From Shewanella inventionis (GTDB lineage: Bacteria; Pseudomonadota; Gammaproteobacteria; Enterobacterales; Shewanellaceae): a DNA stretch of 64,000 bases. Where the stretch lies: the NCBI RefSeq assembly GCF_014641855.1, contig NZ_BMII01000017.1, forward strand, positions 1 to 64,000. The letters are read 5' to 3'. The notes under the pieces were generated by a model, which worked only from the letters and a program-made list of their open reading frames with translations, was not told the DNA's origin and ran no database searches. Position numbers and translations under genes: made by a program. Positions 1-8,587 of this stretch are shown here, piece by piece; the stretch's first letter is position 1; the number at the start of each line of letters is the position of its first letter.

Positions 1-277
1 TAAGGAGATAATCGTCATCGGCTTTATTTATTGCTCATGGTAGTTTGTTTGGCGACAATTATCAGATCATAAATAAGGCCTTTTTTCTACCTAAAATATA
101 GCGTTATCGCTAAAGATCCTGTCTATGTATAGCTTTACATGAATGATTTTAAAATTGAAAAGTTAGTTGAATCACTAAACTCAGTATTTGATCACATTAA
201 TATACTCACGGTTATCATACTTTTGCTGACACGATATAAAGATTTTTTCAATTTTGATTAATCATAGGAGAGGTAAG

Positions 278-517
278 ATGGAAATCAAAATACTGGGAAC
301 AGGTTGCACGAAATGTCAGAAACTTTCAGAGGCAACGGTTCAAGCTGTGAAATCTTTGGGTGTTGATGCTGGTGTGTCAAAAGTAACAGATGTTGCTAAA
401 ATCATGGAGTATGATGTGATGTCTACCCCAGCTCTAGTGGTAGATGACAAGGTTATATTAAGTGGCAGGCTAGCAAGCGTAGATGAAATCGTATCATTAT
501 TAAAAGCGTATACTTAA
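278..517 (+). CDS. Small thioredoxin-fold redox protein (redox-active disulfide protein 2 type)
   Basis: A 79-residue protein with a CxxC active site (GCTKC, Cys10 and Cys13) in an N-terminal beta-alpha unit, and the cis-proline segment STPALVV typical of thioredoxin folds. Families of this size are often encoded beside DUF318/ArsP-type permeases, one of which lies 1.8 kb away. It probably acts as a cytoplasmic thiol reductant for a metalloid-handling system; that role is inference. The ATG at 278 is chosen because AGGAGAGG precedes it; an in-frame ATG at 254 has no ribosome binding site. The gene converges on arsB and shares a strong terminator with it. Confidence 0.85.
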   Translation: MEIKILGTGCTKCQKLSEATVQAVKSLGVDAGVSKVTDVAKIMEYDVMSTPALVVDDKVILSGRLASVDEIVSLLKAYT

Positions 518-620
518 TTGATTCATGCTCATAATGTACTGTCAAAGTGTGTTTAATATTGAGTCTGCTCAGTTTTAAGAACAAAAGTTCTGTGGTGTTC
601 AAGCATAAGATGCTTCTTTA

Positions 621-654
621 TAACAGGCACTAAAACTGATTTTAGTGCCTGTTA
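621..654. terminator. Bidirectional terminator between the thioredoxin gene and arsB
   Basis: A perfect 15-bp stem (TAACAGGCACTAAAA at 621-635, its complement at 640-654) with loop CTGA. The A and T runs are inside the stem, so it can serve both convergent genes. A smaller 6-bp hairpin (AAGCAT/ATGCTT, 601-615) lies just upstream. Confidence 0.75.
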
Positions 655-660
655 CCAGCG

Positions 661-1944
661 TTACATAGAGAGGCGCAGTGCAAGTGCTGCAAGCGTGACA
701 AATAACACGGGTAAGGTCATTACAATACCGACTTTGAAATAGTATCCCCAGGTGATTTTAATGTCTTTTTTAGCCAAAACATGCAGCCATAACAAGGTGG
801 CTAAACTACCGATTGGTGTGATTTTAGGGCCCAAATCGCTGCCGATGATATTGGCGTAAATCATTGCTTCTTTAATCACGCCAGTGGCATCGCTGCCATC
901 AATAGACAAGGCGCCAACCAGAACAGTTGGCATGTTATTCATTATGGATGATAAAAACGCGACTAAAAAGCCTGTACCCATGGTCGCAACCCAAAGGCCT
1001 TGCTGAGCTAAACTATTTAATATGCTAGATAAGTAGTCGGTTAACCCTGCATTACGCAGACCATAAACCACTAAATACATACCAAGCGAAAACACCACAA
1101 TTTGCCATGGGGCACCACGAATTACTTTGGTGGTGTCGATGATGTGTCCCTTTTTAGCCACAACAAATAAAATTAATGCCCCAACCGCAGCCACTAAACT
1201 GACTGGTACTCCAAGTGGTTCTAGGCCAAAAAATCCAACTAACAGCAGCGCTAATACGCCCCAACCGGTTTTAAAGGTGTGTAAATCTTTAATCGCCTCT
1301 TTGGGTTGGCGCAGCTTTTGTACGTCATAAGTGGCAGGAATATCTTTACGGAAAAACCAATGTAACATGATTAATGTGGCAATAATGGCTGCTATATCAA
1401 CAGGAACCATAACCGCGGCATACTGATTAAACCCAATATCAAAAAAGTCAGCTGACACGATATTAACCAAATTAGAAACAATTAGGGGTAGGCTTGCGGT
1501 GTCTGCGATAAAGCCTGCTGCCATGACAAAGGCTAGCGTTGCCCCTTTGCTAAAGCCTAATGCTAATAACATTGCGATGACGATAGGGGTTAATATTAGT
1601 GCGGCCCCATCATTGGCAAACAACGCTGACACGCTCGCGCCCAATAGCACAATATAGCTAAACAATAACCGCCCACGACCGTGGCCCCATCGTGCAACAT
1701 GAAGCGCTGCCCATTCGAAAAAGCCTGACTCATCTAATAATAAACTGATGATAATAATCGCGATAAATGCAGCCGTCGCATTCCAAACAATATCCCATAC
1801 AACGGGGATATCGCCTAAATGCACTACACCTAACATCAAGGCGAGTATTGCCCCTAAAGAGGCACTCCAGCCAATGCCTAAACCCTTAGGCTGCCAAATG
1901 ACTAACACTATGGTAAGAACAAAAATGGCTCCGGCCAACCACAT
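661..1944 (-). CDS. arsB: Arsenite/antimonite efflux pump ArsB
   Basis: A 427-residue, very hydrophobic protein that aligns with Escherichia ArsB (429 residues) almost throughout, for example [10 protein letters not shown] near the N-terminus, [12 protein letters not shown] in the middle and [19 protein letters not shown] in the C-terminal half. ArsB exports arsenite and antimonite across the inner membrane, using the proton gradient alone or together with the ArsA ATPase. No arsA, arsC or arsR is visible. The start has a good ribosome binding site (GGAGGTTGT before ATG). It is divergent from the permease gene; an operator-like palindrome lies about 95 bp upstream and is repeated in front of the permease. 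Identification is firm; independent function without ArsR in the window is inferred. Confidence 0.95.
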   Translation of the reverse strand: MWLAGAIFVLTIVLVIWQPKGLGIGWSASLGAILALMLGVVHLGDIPVVWDIVWNATAAFIAIIIISLLLDESGFFEWAALHVARWGHGRGRLLFSYIVLLGASVSALFANDGAALILTPIVIAMLLALGFSKGATLAFVMAAGFIADTASLPLIVSNLVNIVSADFFDIGFNQYAAVMVPVDIAAIIATLIMLHWFFRKDIPATYDVQKLRQPKEAIKDLHTFKTGWGVLALLLVGFFGLEPLGVPVSLVAAVGALILFVVAKKGHIIDTTKVIRGAPWQIVVFSLGMYLVVYGLRNAGLTDYLSSILNSLAQQGLWVATMGTGFLVAFLSSIMNNMPTVLVGALSIDGSDATGVIKEAMIYANIIGSDLGPKITPIGSLATLLWLHVLAKKDIKITWGYYFKVGIVMTLPVLFVTLAALALRLSM

Positions 1945-2036
1945 ACAACCTCCAAAAGATAATTTTCGCTGATGTTATTACTCAAATCCCGTTTTATGCT
2001 GTTTCTGATTAGATTTAGCAATAAGTGTTGCGAGAT

Positions 2037-2050
2037 ATATATGAAATTTC
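2037..2050. promoter_or_regulatory. Operator-like site upstream of arsB
   Basis: The 14-mer ATATATGAAATTTC is identical to the first 14 bases of the perfect palindrome at 2229-2248. It lies about 93 bp upstream of the arsB start and forms an imperfect palindrome with the following GCAT. It is probably a binding site for an ArsR-type or other dimeric regulator; the regulator is not identified. Confidence 0.45.
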
Positions 2051-2228
2051 GCATGTACTATACGCTTGAAATTAATAGAGTCAAATGTGATTAATAATGA
2101 TTATGCTTGGATATGATTTTGTTAATCAGTAACTAGACCCTCGTGAACGTTTATAAATAATCTGATTTGTCTTCTAATGATTAATCTGGTTTTGGTAAGC
2201 TGAAAATGATTTCAAAACTTGATCTGTA

Positions 2229-2248
2229 ATATATGAAATTTCATATAT
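2229..2248. promoter_or_regulatory. Perfect 20-bp palindrome upstream of the permease
   Basis: ATATATGAAATTTCATATAT is its own reverse complement. It lies about 78 bp upstream of the permease ATG and shares 14 bases with the site near arsB. Each divergent gene therefore has its own copy, as expected if one metalloregulator controls both. Confidence 0.5.
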
Positions 2249-2325
2249 AAGACGGATAATGTTATTACCTAATCACTTGTATGCATAAGTGTTTTGATAA
2301 CAATATGCTTTAAGGCAGTTTCATT

Positions 2326-3324
2326 ATGTTGCAAATTTTTTCTGATTTGGCAACGTGGTTAACGTTTACAGTCTTTAATTTAGACCCAACTACCAAGCTT
2401 GCCGATGCGGTTCATTTCTTTATTGAAGATACTACTAAGATTTTTGCACTGCTTGTGTTGATGATTTACGTCATCGCACTGGTTAGAGCCTCGCTGAATG
2501 TTGAACGTGTGAGAGACTATTTAGCCGGCAAAAATCGATTTGTCGGCTATTTTATGGGTTCGTTTTTTGGCTCTGTCACTCCTTTTTGTTCTTGTTCGAG
2601 TATTCCTGTGTTTTTAGGCTTCACCTCAGCTGGGATCCCGGTTGGGATCACTATGGCTTTTTTGATTACCTCACCACTGATCAACGAAGTGGCTATTTTG
2701 TTACTTATTAGCCTGCTTGGTTGGAAGTTTACCGTTATTTATGTGGTTGTGGGGATGTCGATTGGCATATTAGCCGGGGCATTTTTAGATGCCATTCACG
2801 CAGAACGTTGGCTGCAATCTTTCGCGGCTAAAGCGTTAGAGAGGGGCCAGGCAAAAACGAATGATAATCTGCCTAACCAAACCCCATCTACCTCACTGAC
2901 ACTAGCTGAGCTCCATCAATTTGCCAAAGATGAGATGCTCGAAATATTTGCTAGGGTTTGGAAATGGGTCATTATTGGGGTAGGGCTTGGCGCTGCACTC
3001 CATGGATTTGTGCCTGATGGCTGGATTGAAACCCATTTAGGTCATGGTCAATGGTGGTCTGTGCCAGCAGCGGTATTGGTGGGTATTCCGTTATATTCCA
3101 ATGCCACAGGAGTTATTCCTATCATGGAGAGCCTTATTATTAATGGCCTACCCATTGGCACCACCTTGGCGTTCTGTATGGCTACGGTTGCTGCAAGCTT
3201 TCCAGAATTCATTTTACTTAAGCAGGTAATGCAATGGCGTTTACTGATGATAGTTTTTAGTATTTTATTGATTTCATTTACCTTAGTTGGGTGGATATTC
3301 AATATCATTAGTCCCATGTTATAG
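2326..3324 (+). CDS. ArsP/YraQ-type permease (DUF318 family)
   Basis: A 332-residue inner-membrane protein with about eight predicted membrane segments in two halves separated by a hydrophilic loop near residues 165-205. The first half carries TPFCSCSSIPVF followed by ITSPLINEV, the signature of the DUF318 permease family. The family includes ArsP, an exporter of trivalent organoarsenicals, and uncharacterised YraQ-like proteins; the cysteine pair is conserved in it. The second half repeats a related motif (GIPLYSNATGVIP). Neighbouring arsB and a thioredoxin support a metalloid role, but the substrate cannot be read from sequence. Ribosome binding is weak (AAGGCAG). A palindrome upstream suggests regulation shared with arsB. 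Confidence 0.85.
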   Translation: MLQIFSDLATWLTFTVFNLDPTTKLADAVHFFIEDTTKIFALLVLMIYVIALVRASLNVERVRDYLAGKNRFVGYFMGSFFGSVTPFCSCSSIPVFLGFTSAGIPVGITMAFLITSPLINEVAILLLISLLGWKFTVIYVVVGMSIGILAGAFLDAIHAERWLQSFAAKALERGQAKTNDNLPNQTPSTSLTLAELHQFAKDEMLEIFARVWKWVIIGVGLGAALHGFVPDGWIETHLGHGQWWSVPAAVLVGIPLYSNATGVIPIMESLIINGLPIGTTLAFCMATVAASFPEFILLKQVMQWRLLMIVFSILLISFTLVGWIFNIISPML

Positions 3325-3430
3325 CGGCTAAAAATGCAGTTCAGAGTAAATGCATGTGGTAGCTCTCTTTTTACCCTAACACTTAGCTGCTATGCTTAGC
3401 GATGAATTAAATGCTAACAATGAGAGCCTA

Positions 3431-3802
3431 ATGGACCAATCTGCTTTTTTAGACGCAATGAATATTACGCGGTGGCGTAGTGCTGATAAGCCGATAAAGC
3501 CTTACCTTGTATTACATGATCTTGATGCTGATCTTTCTGATGAATCCCTAATCAATGATGTATTACGGTTATTGGGCGTGAAAATTGAAGAATGTGAATT
3601 TGATTGCGAAATGGTCAAAGGCCCTCAAGTGGTTTGGGATATGCGTAAAGTGAAAGTGAGACCACGCGTTGCCTGGATAGTGAGCTCCCCCATAAGTGAA
3701 TTACCTGTTAATCCGCAAGAGAAGCGGCAACTTTGGCAGCAAATAAGCCTGCATCTTGATAAACAACACACGACAGATGGCGGCCATAATGCACAACACT
3801 GA
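3431..3802 (+). CDS. holD: DNA polymerase III psi subunit
   Basis: HolD links the clamp loader to the chi subunit and SSB. The N-terminal segment FLDAMNITRWRSADKP resembles the start of Escherichia HolD (QLQQLGITQW), and QLWQQISLHL near the C-terminus matches its LWQQI segment. The family is poorly conserved, so the immediate overlap with rimI, the same order as in enterobacteria, is important support. The ATG at 3431 (123 residues) fits family length and has a weak GAGAG before it; an in-frame ATG at 3392 would add 13 residues without a ribosome binding site. The 3' end overlaps rimI by 14 bases. Confidence 0.8.
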   Translation: MDQSAFLDAMNITRWRSADKPIKPYLVLHDLDADLSDESLINDVLRLLGVKIEECEFDCEMVKGPQVVWDMRKVKVRPRVAWIVSSPISELPVNPQEKRQLWQQISLHLDKQHTTDGGHNAQH

Positions 3803-4244
3803 AGCTTATCAAATTGTTCATCTAAGCATAGATGACGTGGCAGCGATGGTTGCCGTTGAAAACCAGGCTCACACTCACCCATGGACAGAGGCTGTTATTG
3901 CCGATTGTTTTGGGCCTTTGTACCGTATTATTGGCATTAAACAGCAAGGTGAGTTATTGGGGTTTGCGATTGTGCAGCAGATCATTGACGAAGCGACTTT
4001 GCTTGATATTTGTGTTGCGCCCGCTAACCAAGGGCAAGGTTTAGGTTTATTACTTATTCGTCACCTTTTAACTGATGCAAAACAGGCTGAGGCTGTTGTG
4101 ATGATGCTAGAGGTGCGAGAGTCAAATACTGCGGCCAAAAGTTTGTACGAAAAAGTGGGTTTTGCTGAGTCGGGTAGGCGTAAAAACTATTACCAAACAA
4201 GTACTGGTAATGAAGATGCAATTTTGATGGATAAAGCCTTATAA
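3789..4244 (+). CDS. rimI: Ribosomal protein S18 N-alpha-acetyltransferase
   Basis: A 151-residue GNAT-family acetyltransferase. The acetyl-CoA loop is NQGQGLGLLLIRHLL, followed by LEVRESNTAAKSLYEKVGF and RRKNYY, all characteristic of RimI, which acetylates the N-terminal alanine of S18. The start at MHNTEAYQ gives the usual length of about 148 residues; two upstream in-frame ATGs (3756, 3777) lie inside holD and are less likely. It overlaps holD and is probably translated by coupling. A strong terminator follows. Confidence 0.92.
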   Translation: MHNTEAYQIVHLSIDDVAAMVAVENQAHTHPWTEAVIADCFGPLYRIIGIKQQGELLGFAIVQQIIDEATLLDICVAPANQGQGLGLLLIRHLLTDAKQAEAVVMMLEVRESNTAAKSLYEKVGFAESGRRKNYYQTSTGNEDAILMDKAL

Positions 4245-4261
4245 GTTTTATTTTTCAGCAA

Positions 4262-4288
4262 AAAAACAGCGCTTAATGCGCTGTTTTT
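4262..4288. terminator. Terminator between rimI and lipA
   Basis: An 11-bp perfect stem AAAAACAGCGC / GCGCTGTTTTT with loop TTAAT, sitting between convergent rimI and lipA. A and T runs at the two ends let it work for both strands. Confidence 0.8.
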
Positions 4289-4316
4289 ATTTGTGTTATT
4301 CAAACTCAGTAAGCAG

Positions 4317-5282
4317 TTATTTTACTTCTTTACCTTGAGCCTGTAAGTCGGCATGGTAACTTGAACGAACTAAAGGTCCGCAAGCTGCATGAGTAAAACC
4401 GAGCTCATCAGCGAGTGCTTTTAGCTCATCAAACTCAGCAGGTGGCACGTAGCGCTCAACCGGTAAATGGAATTTAGACGGTTGTAAGTATTGACCAAGG
4501 GTAAGCATTTCTACGTTATGAGCTCGTAAGTCTCGCAATACCTGAGCTATCTCTTCGTTGGTTTCACCCAGTCCCATCATTAAGCCCGACTTAGTCGGTA
4601 CATTTGGGTGGCGCTCTTTAAAGCGTTTTAGTAAGTCTAACGACCACTGATAGTTAGCGCCAGGGCGAGCTTTACGGTAATGCGCTGGTGCTGTTTCAAG
4701 ATTGTGGTTAAACACATCTGGTGGCTCGGTGGCAAGAATGTCGAGTGCAGCATCAATACGACCACGGAAATCAGGCACTAAAATTTCGATCTTGATTTCT
4801 GGGTTTAATAGACGGATTTCGCGGATACAGTCGGCAAAATGTTGCGCGCCACCATCACGTAAGTCATCACGGTCTACAGAGGTGATCACCACGTATTTCA
4901 GCTTCATGTCTTTAATGGTTTGCGCGAGCTTTTGTGGCTCTTGTTCATCTGGCTTTAATGGGCGGCCGTGCGCAACGTCGCAAAATGGGCAGCGACGAGT
5001 ACAAATGGCACCTAAAATCATGAATGTAGCCGTGCCGTGGTTAAAGCATTCAGCAAGGTTAGGGCATGATGCTTCTTCGCAAACTGAGTGCAATCCATTT
5101 TTGCGTAAAGCTGATTTGATATCCAAAATACGCTGGTTTGATGCTGGCAGTTTTACGCGTAACCAGTCAGGTTTACGTAACATGGTTTCGCGCTCAGATG
5201 GCACCACTTTGACAGGAATACGCGCGACTTTTTCTGCGTCGCGTAGTTTAACACCTGGTTGTAATCTTTCAGGCCTATTCAT
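4317..5282 (-). CDS. lipA: Lipoyl synthase
   Basis: A radical-SAM enzyme that inserts two sulfurs into the octanoyl chain on lipoyl domains. It has 321 residues. The auxiliary cluster cysteines (Cys68, Cys73, Cys79 in [12 protein letters not shown]) and the radical-SAM CxxxCxxC (Cys94, Cys98, Cys101 in CTRRCPFC) fall at the same numbers as in Escherichia LipA, and the C-terminal RSSYHAD motif is present. The start codon overlaps the lipB stop as TAATG, showing lipB-lipA translational coupling; unlike in enterobacteria, no regulator gene lies between them. Confidence 0.97.
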   Translation of the reverse strand: MNRPERLQPGVKLRDAEKVARIPVKVVPSERETMLRKPDWLRVKLPASNQRILDIKSALRKNGLHSVCEEASCPNLAECFNHGTATFMILGAICTRRCPFCDVAHGRPLKPDEQEPQKLAQTIKDMKLKYVVITSVDRDDLRDGGAQHFADCIREIRLLNPEIKIEILVPDFRGRIDAALDILATEPPDVFNHNLETAPAHYRKARPGANYQWSLDLLKRFKERHPNVPTKSGLMMGLGETNEEIAQVLRDLRAHNVEMLTLGQYLQPSKFHLPVERYVPPAEFDELKALADELGFTHAACGPLVRSSYHADLQAQGKEVK

Positions 5283-5938
5283 TATTCTGCTAATCCTTGA
5301 TGATGTACAAGTTGTTGATAGCCCATAATTTGGCTAAAGGTTTGGATTAATTTTTCGCCGGCTTCTCGAACGGTTTGCGGTCCACCTAAGGCTTTACATT
5401 GCACCATTTCTAAACCGGCATAACCACAAGGGTTTATACGTTGGAATGGGGCTAAGTCCATGTCAACATTCAGTGCTAAACCATGGAACGAACAACCTTT
5501 ACGAATACGAAGCCCTAGGGACGCGACTTTACGTTCGTTAATATACACACCTGGCGCATCGGCTTTTGCATAAGCCTCAATATCATATTGGGCTAACATA
5601 TCGACGATGCTTTGTTCGATATGATTAACTAGTTGACGTACGCCGAGTTTATTACGTTTGATGTCGATAAGTGGATATACCACTAATTGCCCTGGGCCGT
5701 GATAGGTCACTTGACCACCACGATCGACCTGAATAACGGGGATGTTACCTGGGTTGAGAATGTGCTCGCTTTTACCTGCTTGGCCTTGGGTAAATACTGG
5801 TGAGTGTTCAACAATCCATAGTTCATCCTGGCTGTCTGCATCTCTTGTGTCAGTATAGTCTTGCATGGCATGCCAAATCGACTCGTAGTCTTGCATGCCT
5901 AAATGGCGAATGTGCAAAGTATTTGCTTGCAAGGGCAA
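5282..5938 (-). CDS. lipB: Octanoyltransferase
   Basis: Transfers octanoate from acyl carrier protein to lipoyl domains, feeding LipA. It has 218 residues. Family motifs are [17 protein letters not shown], the catalytic lysine Lys137 in NERKVASLG and the catalytic cysteine Cys171 in [10 protein letters not shown], equivalent to Lys135 and Cys169 of the Escherichia enzyme. The stop overlaps the lipA start by one base. ybeD lies 77 bp upstream on the same strand, the conserved ybeD-lipB-lipA arrangement. Confidence 0.96.
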   Translation of the reverse strand: MPLQANTLHIRHLGMQDYESIWHAMQDYTDTRDADSQDELWIVEHSPVFTQGQAGKSEHILNPGNIPVIQVDRGGQVTYHGPGQLVVYPLIDIKRNKLGVRQLVNHIEQSIVDMLAQYDIEAYAKADAPGVYINERKVASLGLRIRKGCSFHGLALNVDMDLAPFQRINPCGYAGLEMVQCKALGGPQTVREAGEKLIQTFSQIMGYQQLVHHQGLAE

Positions 5939-6015
5939 CGTCTCCCCTAGGTAAATGGTGTGTTTAATTCTTGAGTATTATACTCAAGTTTTACGCAAAT
6001 GCTGTCTCTTTTGAA

Positions 6016-6282
6016 TTACAGAACGCGTTTAACACCTTCGATAGCGGCAAGATCAATATACGCTTTTTCAATGTGCTCTTTACTGGTCACAGTAATCCGG
6101 ATTGTGACCGAATAGTAGTTGCCTTTACTCGATGCTTTTACTGTTGGCACGTAGTCACCCGGTGCAAGTTGTTGGGCAACAGCAACAACGCGATCTGCAA
6201 GAGTGTCATCGGCATCACCAATCACTTTGAATGGGCATGAGTTCGGAAATTCCATTACTTGGTCAAAAGTGGTATCTAACAT
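6016..6282 (-). CDS. ybeD: YbeD/DUF493 family protein
   Basis: A small cytoplasmic protein of 88 residues matching the YbeD (UPF0250/DUF493) family across its length: [33 protein letters not shown] and the C-terminal GVKRVL region. The fold is ACT-like (beta-alpha-beta) and the biochemical function is unknown; gene order next to dacA and lipB is widely conserved. It is separated from upstream dacA by a strong terminator, so it probably has its own promoter in that 135-bp gap. Confidence 0.92.
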   Translation of the reverse strand: MLDTTFDQVMEFPNSCPFKVIGDADDTLADRVVAVAQQLAPGDYVPTVKASSKGNYYSVTIRITVTSKEHIEKAYIDLAAIEGVKRVL

Positions 6283-6354
6283 TGGCTACTCAATTTGGTT
6301 GGTTATCTGTTTAATATGGTGGCGATTATACCCGATTCAAGCCTGATAAGGCTG

Positions 6355-6388
6355 AAAAAATTAAAGCCGCATAAATGCGGCTTTAATT
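6355..6388 (-). terminator. Terminator after dacA
   Basis: A 13-bp perfect stem AATTAAAGCCGCA / TGCGGCTTTAATT with a four-base loop. Read on the minus strand it is followed by six T residues, a classic Rho-independent terminator for dacA. Confidence 0.85.
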
Positions 6389-6417
6389 GGTTGATTCAAA
6401 TTAGTTTATTAGACTAA

Positions 6418-7629
6418 TTATTCAAACCAGCTCGAAAACATTTGTTTGAAGTAGTCCATCAATTGGCTAAACCAACTGCCTTCTTCTACAGCATTTAACG
6501 TAACAAGTGGGTATTGAGCAATGTCTTGACCATCAAGCTGGAAATACACGCGGCCTACTGTTTCGCCTTTTGCTAATGGTGCGGTTAATTCTTTTGTGAG
6601 CTCAAAGTTGGCTTGTAAATCTTTAGCTTTACCACGATTTATGGTGATAGGGGTGTCTGTCATTACACCTAGATCAACGGTTTCTCTGTCACCATACCAA
6701 ATCTTTTGAGTAATAAAAGTATCACCCGCTTTGTATGGGGTAATGGTTTCAAAAAAGCGGAAACCATAGTTAAGCAATTTTTTACTTTCAGCTTTTCGGG
6801 CAGACTCGCTTGTAGTACCCATAACCACAGTAATTAAGCGCATACCTTCGCTTGTGCCAGAGGCTACTAAGTTGTAACCCGCACCTGATGTGTGACCCGT
6901 TTTAATCCCGTCAACATTTAAACTTTTATCCCACAATAAGCCGTTGCGGTTGTACTGTTTGATACCGTTGTAAGTAAATGACTTTTCAGAATATACGCGG
7001 TACTCATCAGGCACGTCACGGATGAGTGCAGCCCCTAATAATGCCATGTCGTATGCAGTGGTTTTGTGGTTTTCTGAATCGAGTCCGTGCGAATTTTCAA
7101 AATAACTGTCTTTCATGCCCAACTGTTTGGCCCATGAATTCATTAAATCAACAAACGCACCTTCAGTTCCTGCGATGTGCTCTGCCATTGCCACACAAGC
7201 ATCATTACCTGATTGAATGACAATACCGCGGTTTAAGTCGTGTACTTTTACTGTTTTGCCGACTTCAATAAACATTTTTGAAGAGTCTGGGAAGTTTTTA
7301 GACCAGGCATTTTTGGTGATGGTGACATCATCTTCTAATGAAATATTACCTTCACGAATTTCATGACCAATAACATAGCTAGTCATCATTTTCGTTAAGC
7401 TTGCAGGGTTTAGACTTTCGTAGGCGTTTTCTTCAGCGATAACTCGGCCTGAATGATAATCCATTAGTACATAAGCTTTTGCGGCAACACTCGGCGCATC
7501 AGGTGTTACCATTGGGGCGCGATTAGGTGTTGGACGAGGGTCTGGCTGTGGCGTTGCTGCAAGCGAAGAAAAAGACACTACAGATGCAAATAGCATTGAA
7601 GTGAGTTGAGCGGTCTTGTTAGTCATCAT
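6418..7629 (-). CDS. dacA: D-alanyl-D-alanine carboxypeptidase (PBP5/6 family)
   Basis: Trims the terminal D-alanine of peptidoglycan stem peptides in the periplasm. It has 403 residues: signal peptide (cleavage near SSLAA, about residue 25), the three penicillin-binding motifs SLTK (77-80), SGN (140-142) and KTG (243-245), and a C-terminal PBP5 domain. It ends in an aromatic amphipathic helix (SWFSQLMDYFKQMFSSWFE) that anchors PBP5 proteins to the inner membrane. A Pro-rich linker follows the signal peptide. Two adjacent ATGs are possible starts. It sits downstream of rlpA with a 129-bp gap and ends at a strong terminator. Confidence 0.96.
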   Translation of the reverse strand: MMTNKTAQLTSMLFASVVSFSSLAATPQPDPRPTPNRAPMVTPDAPSVAAKAYVLMDYHSGRVIAEENAYESLNPASLTKMMTSYVIGHEIREGNISLEDDVTITKNAWSKNFPDSSKMFIEVGKTVKVHDLNRGIVIQSGNDACVAMAEHIAGTEGAFVDLMNSWAKQLGMKDSYFENSHGLDSENHKTTAYDMALLGAALIRDVPDEYRVYSEKSFTYNGIKQYNRNGLLWDKSLNVDGIKTGHTSGAGYNLVASGTSEGMRLITVVMGTTSESARKAESKKLLNYGFRFFETITPYKAGDTFITQKIWYGDRETVDLGVMTDTPITINRGKAKDLQANFELTKELTAPLAKGETVGRVYFQLDGQDIAQYPLVTLNAVEEGSWFSQLMDYFKQMFSSWFE

Positions 7630-7758
7630 GAATTAGGTACGTCTCTAGTTAGTCGAAGAAAAGACAAAAAAGCCATTTTAATAATTGTTAATGATTATAC
7701 ATGAGTAGACAATCATTTCGCATTAAGGTTCTTTCATTCAATGCAAATCATTAACGTG

Positions 7759-8577
7759 TTAAGGCACAATAAAACTTTGCGGGTAGCCGTCGGATTGCAA
7801 TTTATCGAGCAACTTATTGGTTAGGTGAATTTGCTTAATTGGTCCAAGTTGTAATCTGTGTAAACCATTAGCGGAACTAACCCGGTAAGGCACGCCATAT
7901 TTTGTCTCTAACTGTTTTGCAAGCATGTTTATGCGCAACTTATCTTTAGACGCAGCCACTTGGATAAAGTGATTTTCGTTGTCTTTTAGGTCGCTAATGA
8001 CTCGCTGTGTTGGTGAAGGTACATATATTGTTTCTATTTCAACTCTAGCAGTGCCTTTGGCTAGCATGCCTAGGTGGTATGCCCCAGCGTAAGACAGGTC
8101 AATAACCCGGCCTTCATGAAATGGACCTCTATCATTTACTCGCACAATAATTTGCTTGTTGTTGTCTAAGTTAGTGACTTTTACATAGCTTGGTAGGGGT
8201 AAGTTTTTATGCGCCGCTGACATGGTGTACATGTCATAGGTTTCGCCATTTGAGGTTAAGTGGCCATGAAACTTTGAGCCATACCAAGAGGCATGGCCTC
8301 GCTCTTTGAAGCCTTTTCCGCTATCTAAAACCTTGTAGTGTTTACCAAGCACTGTGTAATCACGGTTACCTTGGCGGCTGTAAGGTTCATATTTGGGCTG
8401 TGCGTTCTTAACTAAGCTAACGTCTGGTGCGTCATCGGGATAGCGGTCGTTTTCCATTTGATAACGGCTTTTGTTAGCCGGTTTATTAACGACATTATTA
8501 GTGTCATTAGACGAGCAACTAATTAAAAATCCACTGCAAAAAAGCACAAGTAGAATATGGCGAATAGACATTGGCAT
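7759..8577 (-). CDS. rlpA: RlpA-type septal peptidoglycan lytic protein
   Basis: A lipoprotein (lipobox LISC, Cys21) of 272 residues. The double-psi beta-barrel domain spans about residues 92-175 and contains GHASWYGSKFHG, SNGETYDMYTMSAAHK and RVNDRGPF, with the aspartate characteristic of the family. A SPOR domain follows at about 195-270 and binds denuded glycan at division sites. In Pseudomonas RlpA cuts denuded glycan strands; whether this homologue is active is not proven. It lies 10 bp after mltB in the rodA-mltB-rlpA-dacA run. Confidence 0.94.
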   Translation of the reverse strand: MPMSIRHILLVLFCSGFLISCSSNDTNNVVNKPANKSRYQMENDRYPDDAPDVSLVKNAQPKYEPYSRQGNRDYTVLGKHYKVLDSGKGFKERGHASWYGSKFHGHLTSNGETYDMYTMSAAHKNLPLPSYVKVTNLDNNKQIIVRVNDRGPFHEGRVIDLSYAGAYHLGMLAKGTARVEIETIYVPSPTQRVISDLKDNENHFIQVAASKDKLRINMLAKQLETKYGVPYRVSSANGLHRLQLGPIKQIHLTNKLLDKLQSDGYPQSFIVP

Positions 8578-8587
8578 GCTGATTTAC

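Noticed and set aside
4702..5328. Long plus-strand frame opposite lipA
   Set aside because: It is a shadow of lipA, whose catalytic cysteines and family alignment are clear; the frame has no recognisable motif.
7690..7717. AATGATT / AATCATT inverted repeat between rlpA and dacA
   Set aside because: The arms are 14 bases apart and do not match the Fur consensus in the centre; chance is likely in AT-rich sequence.
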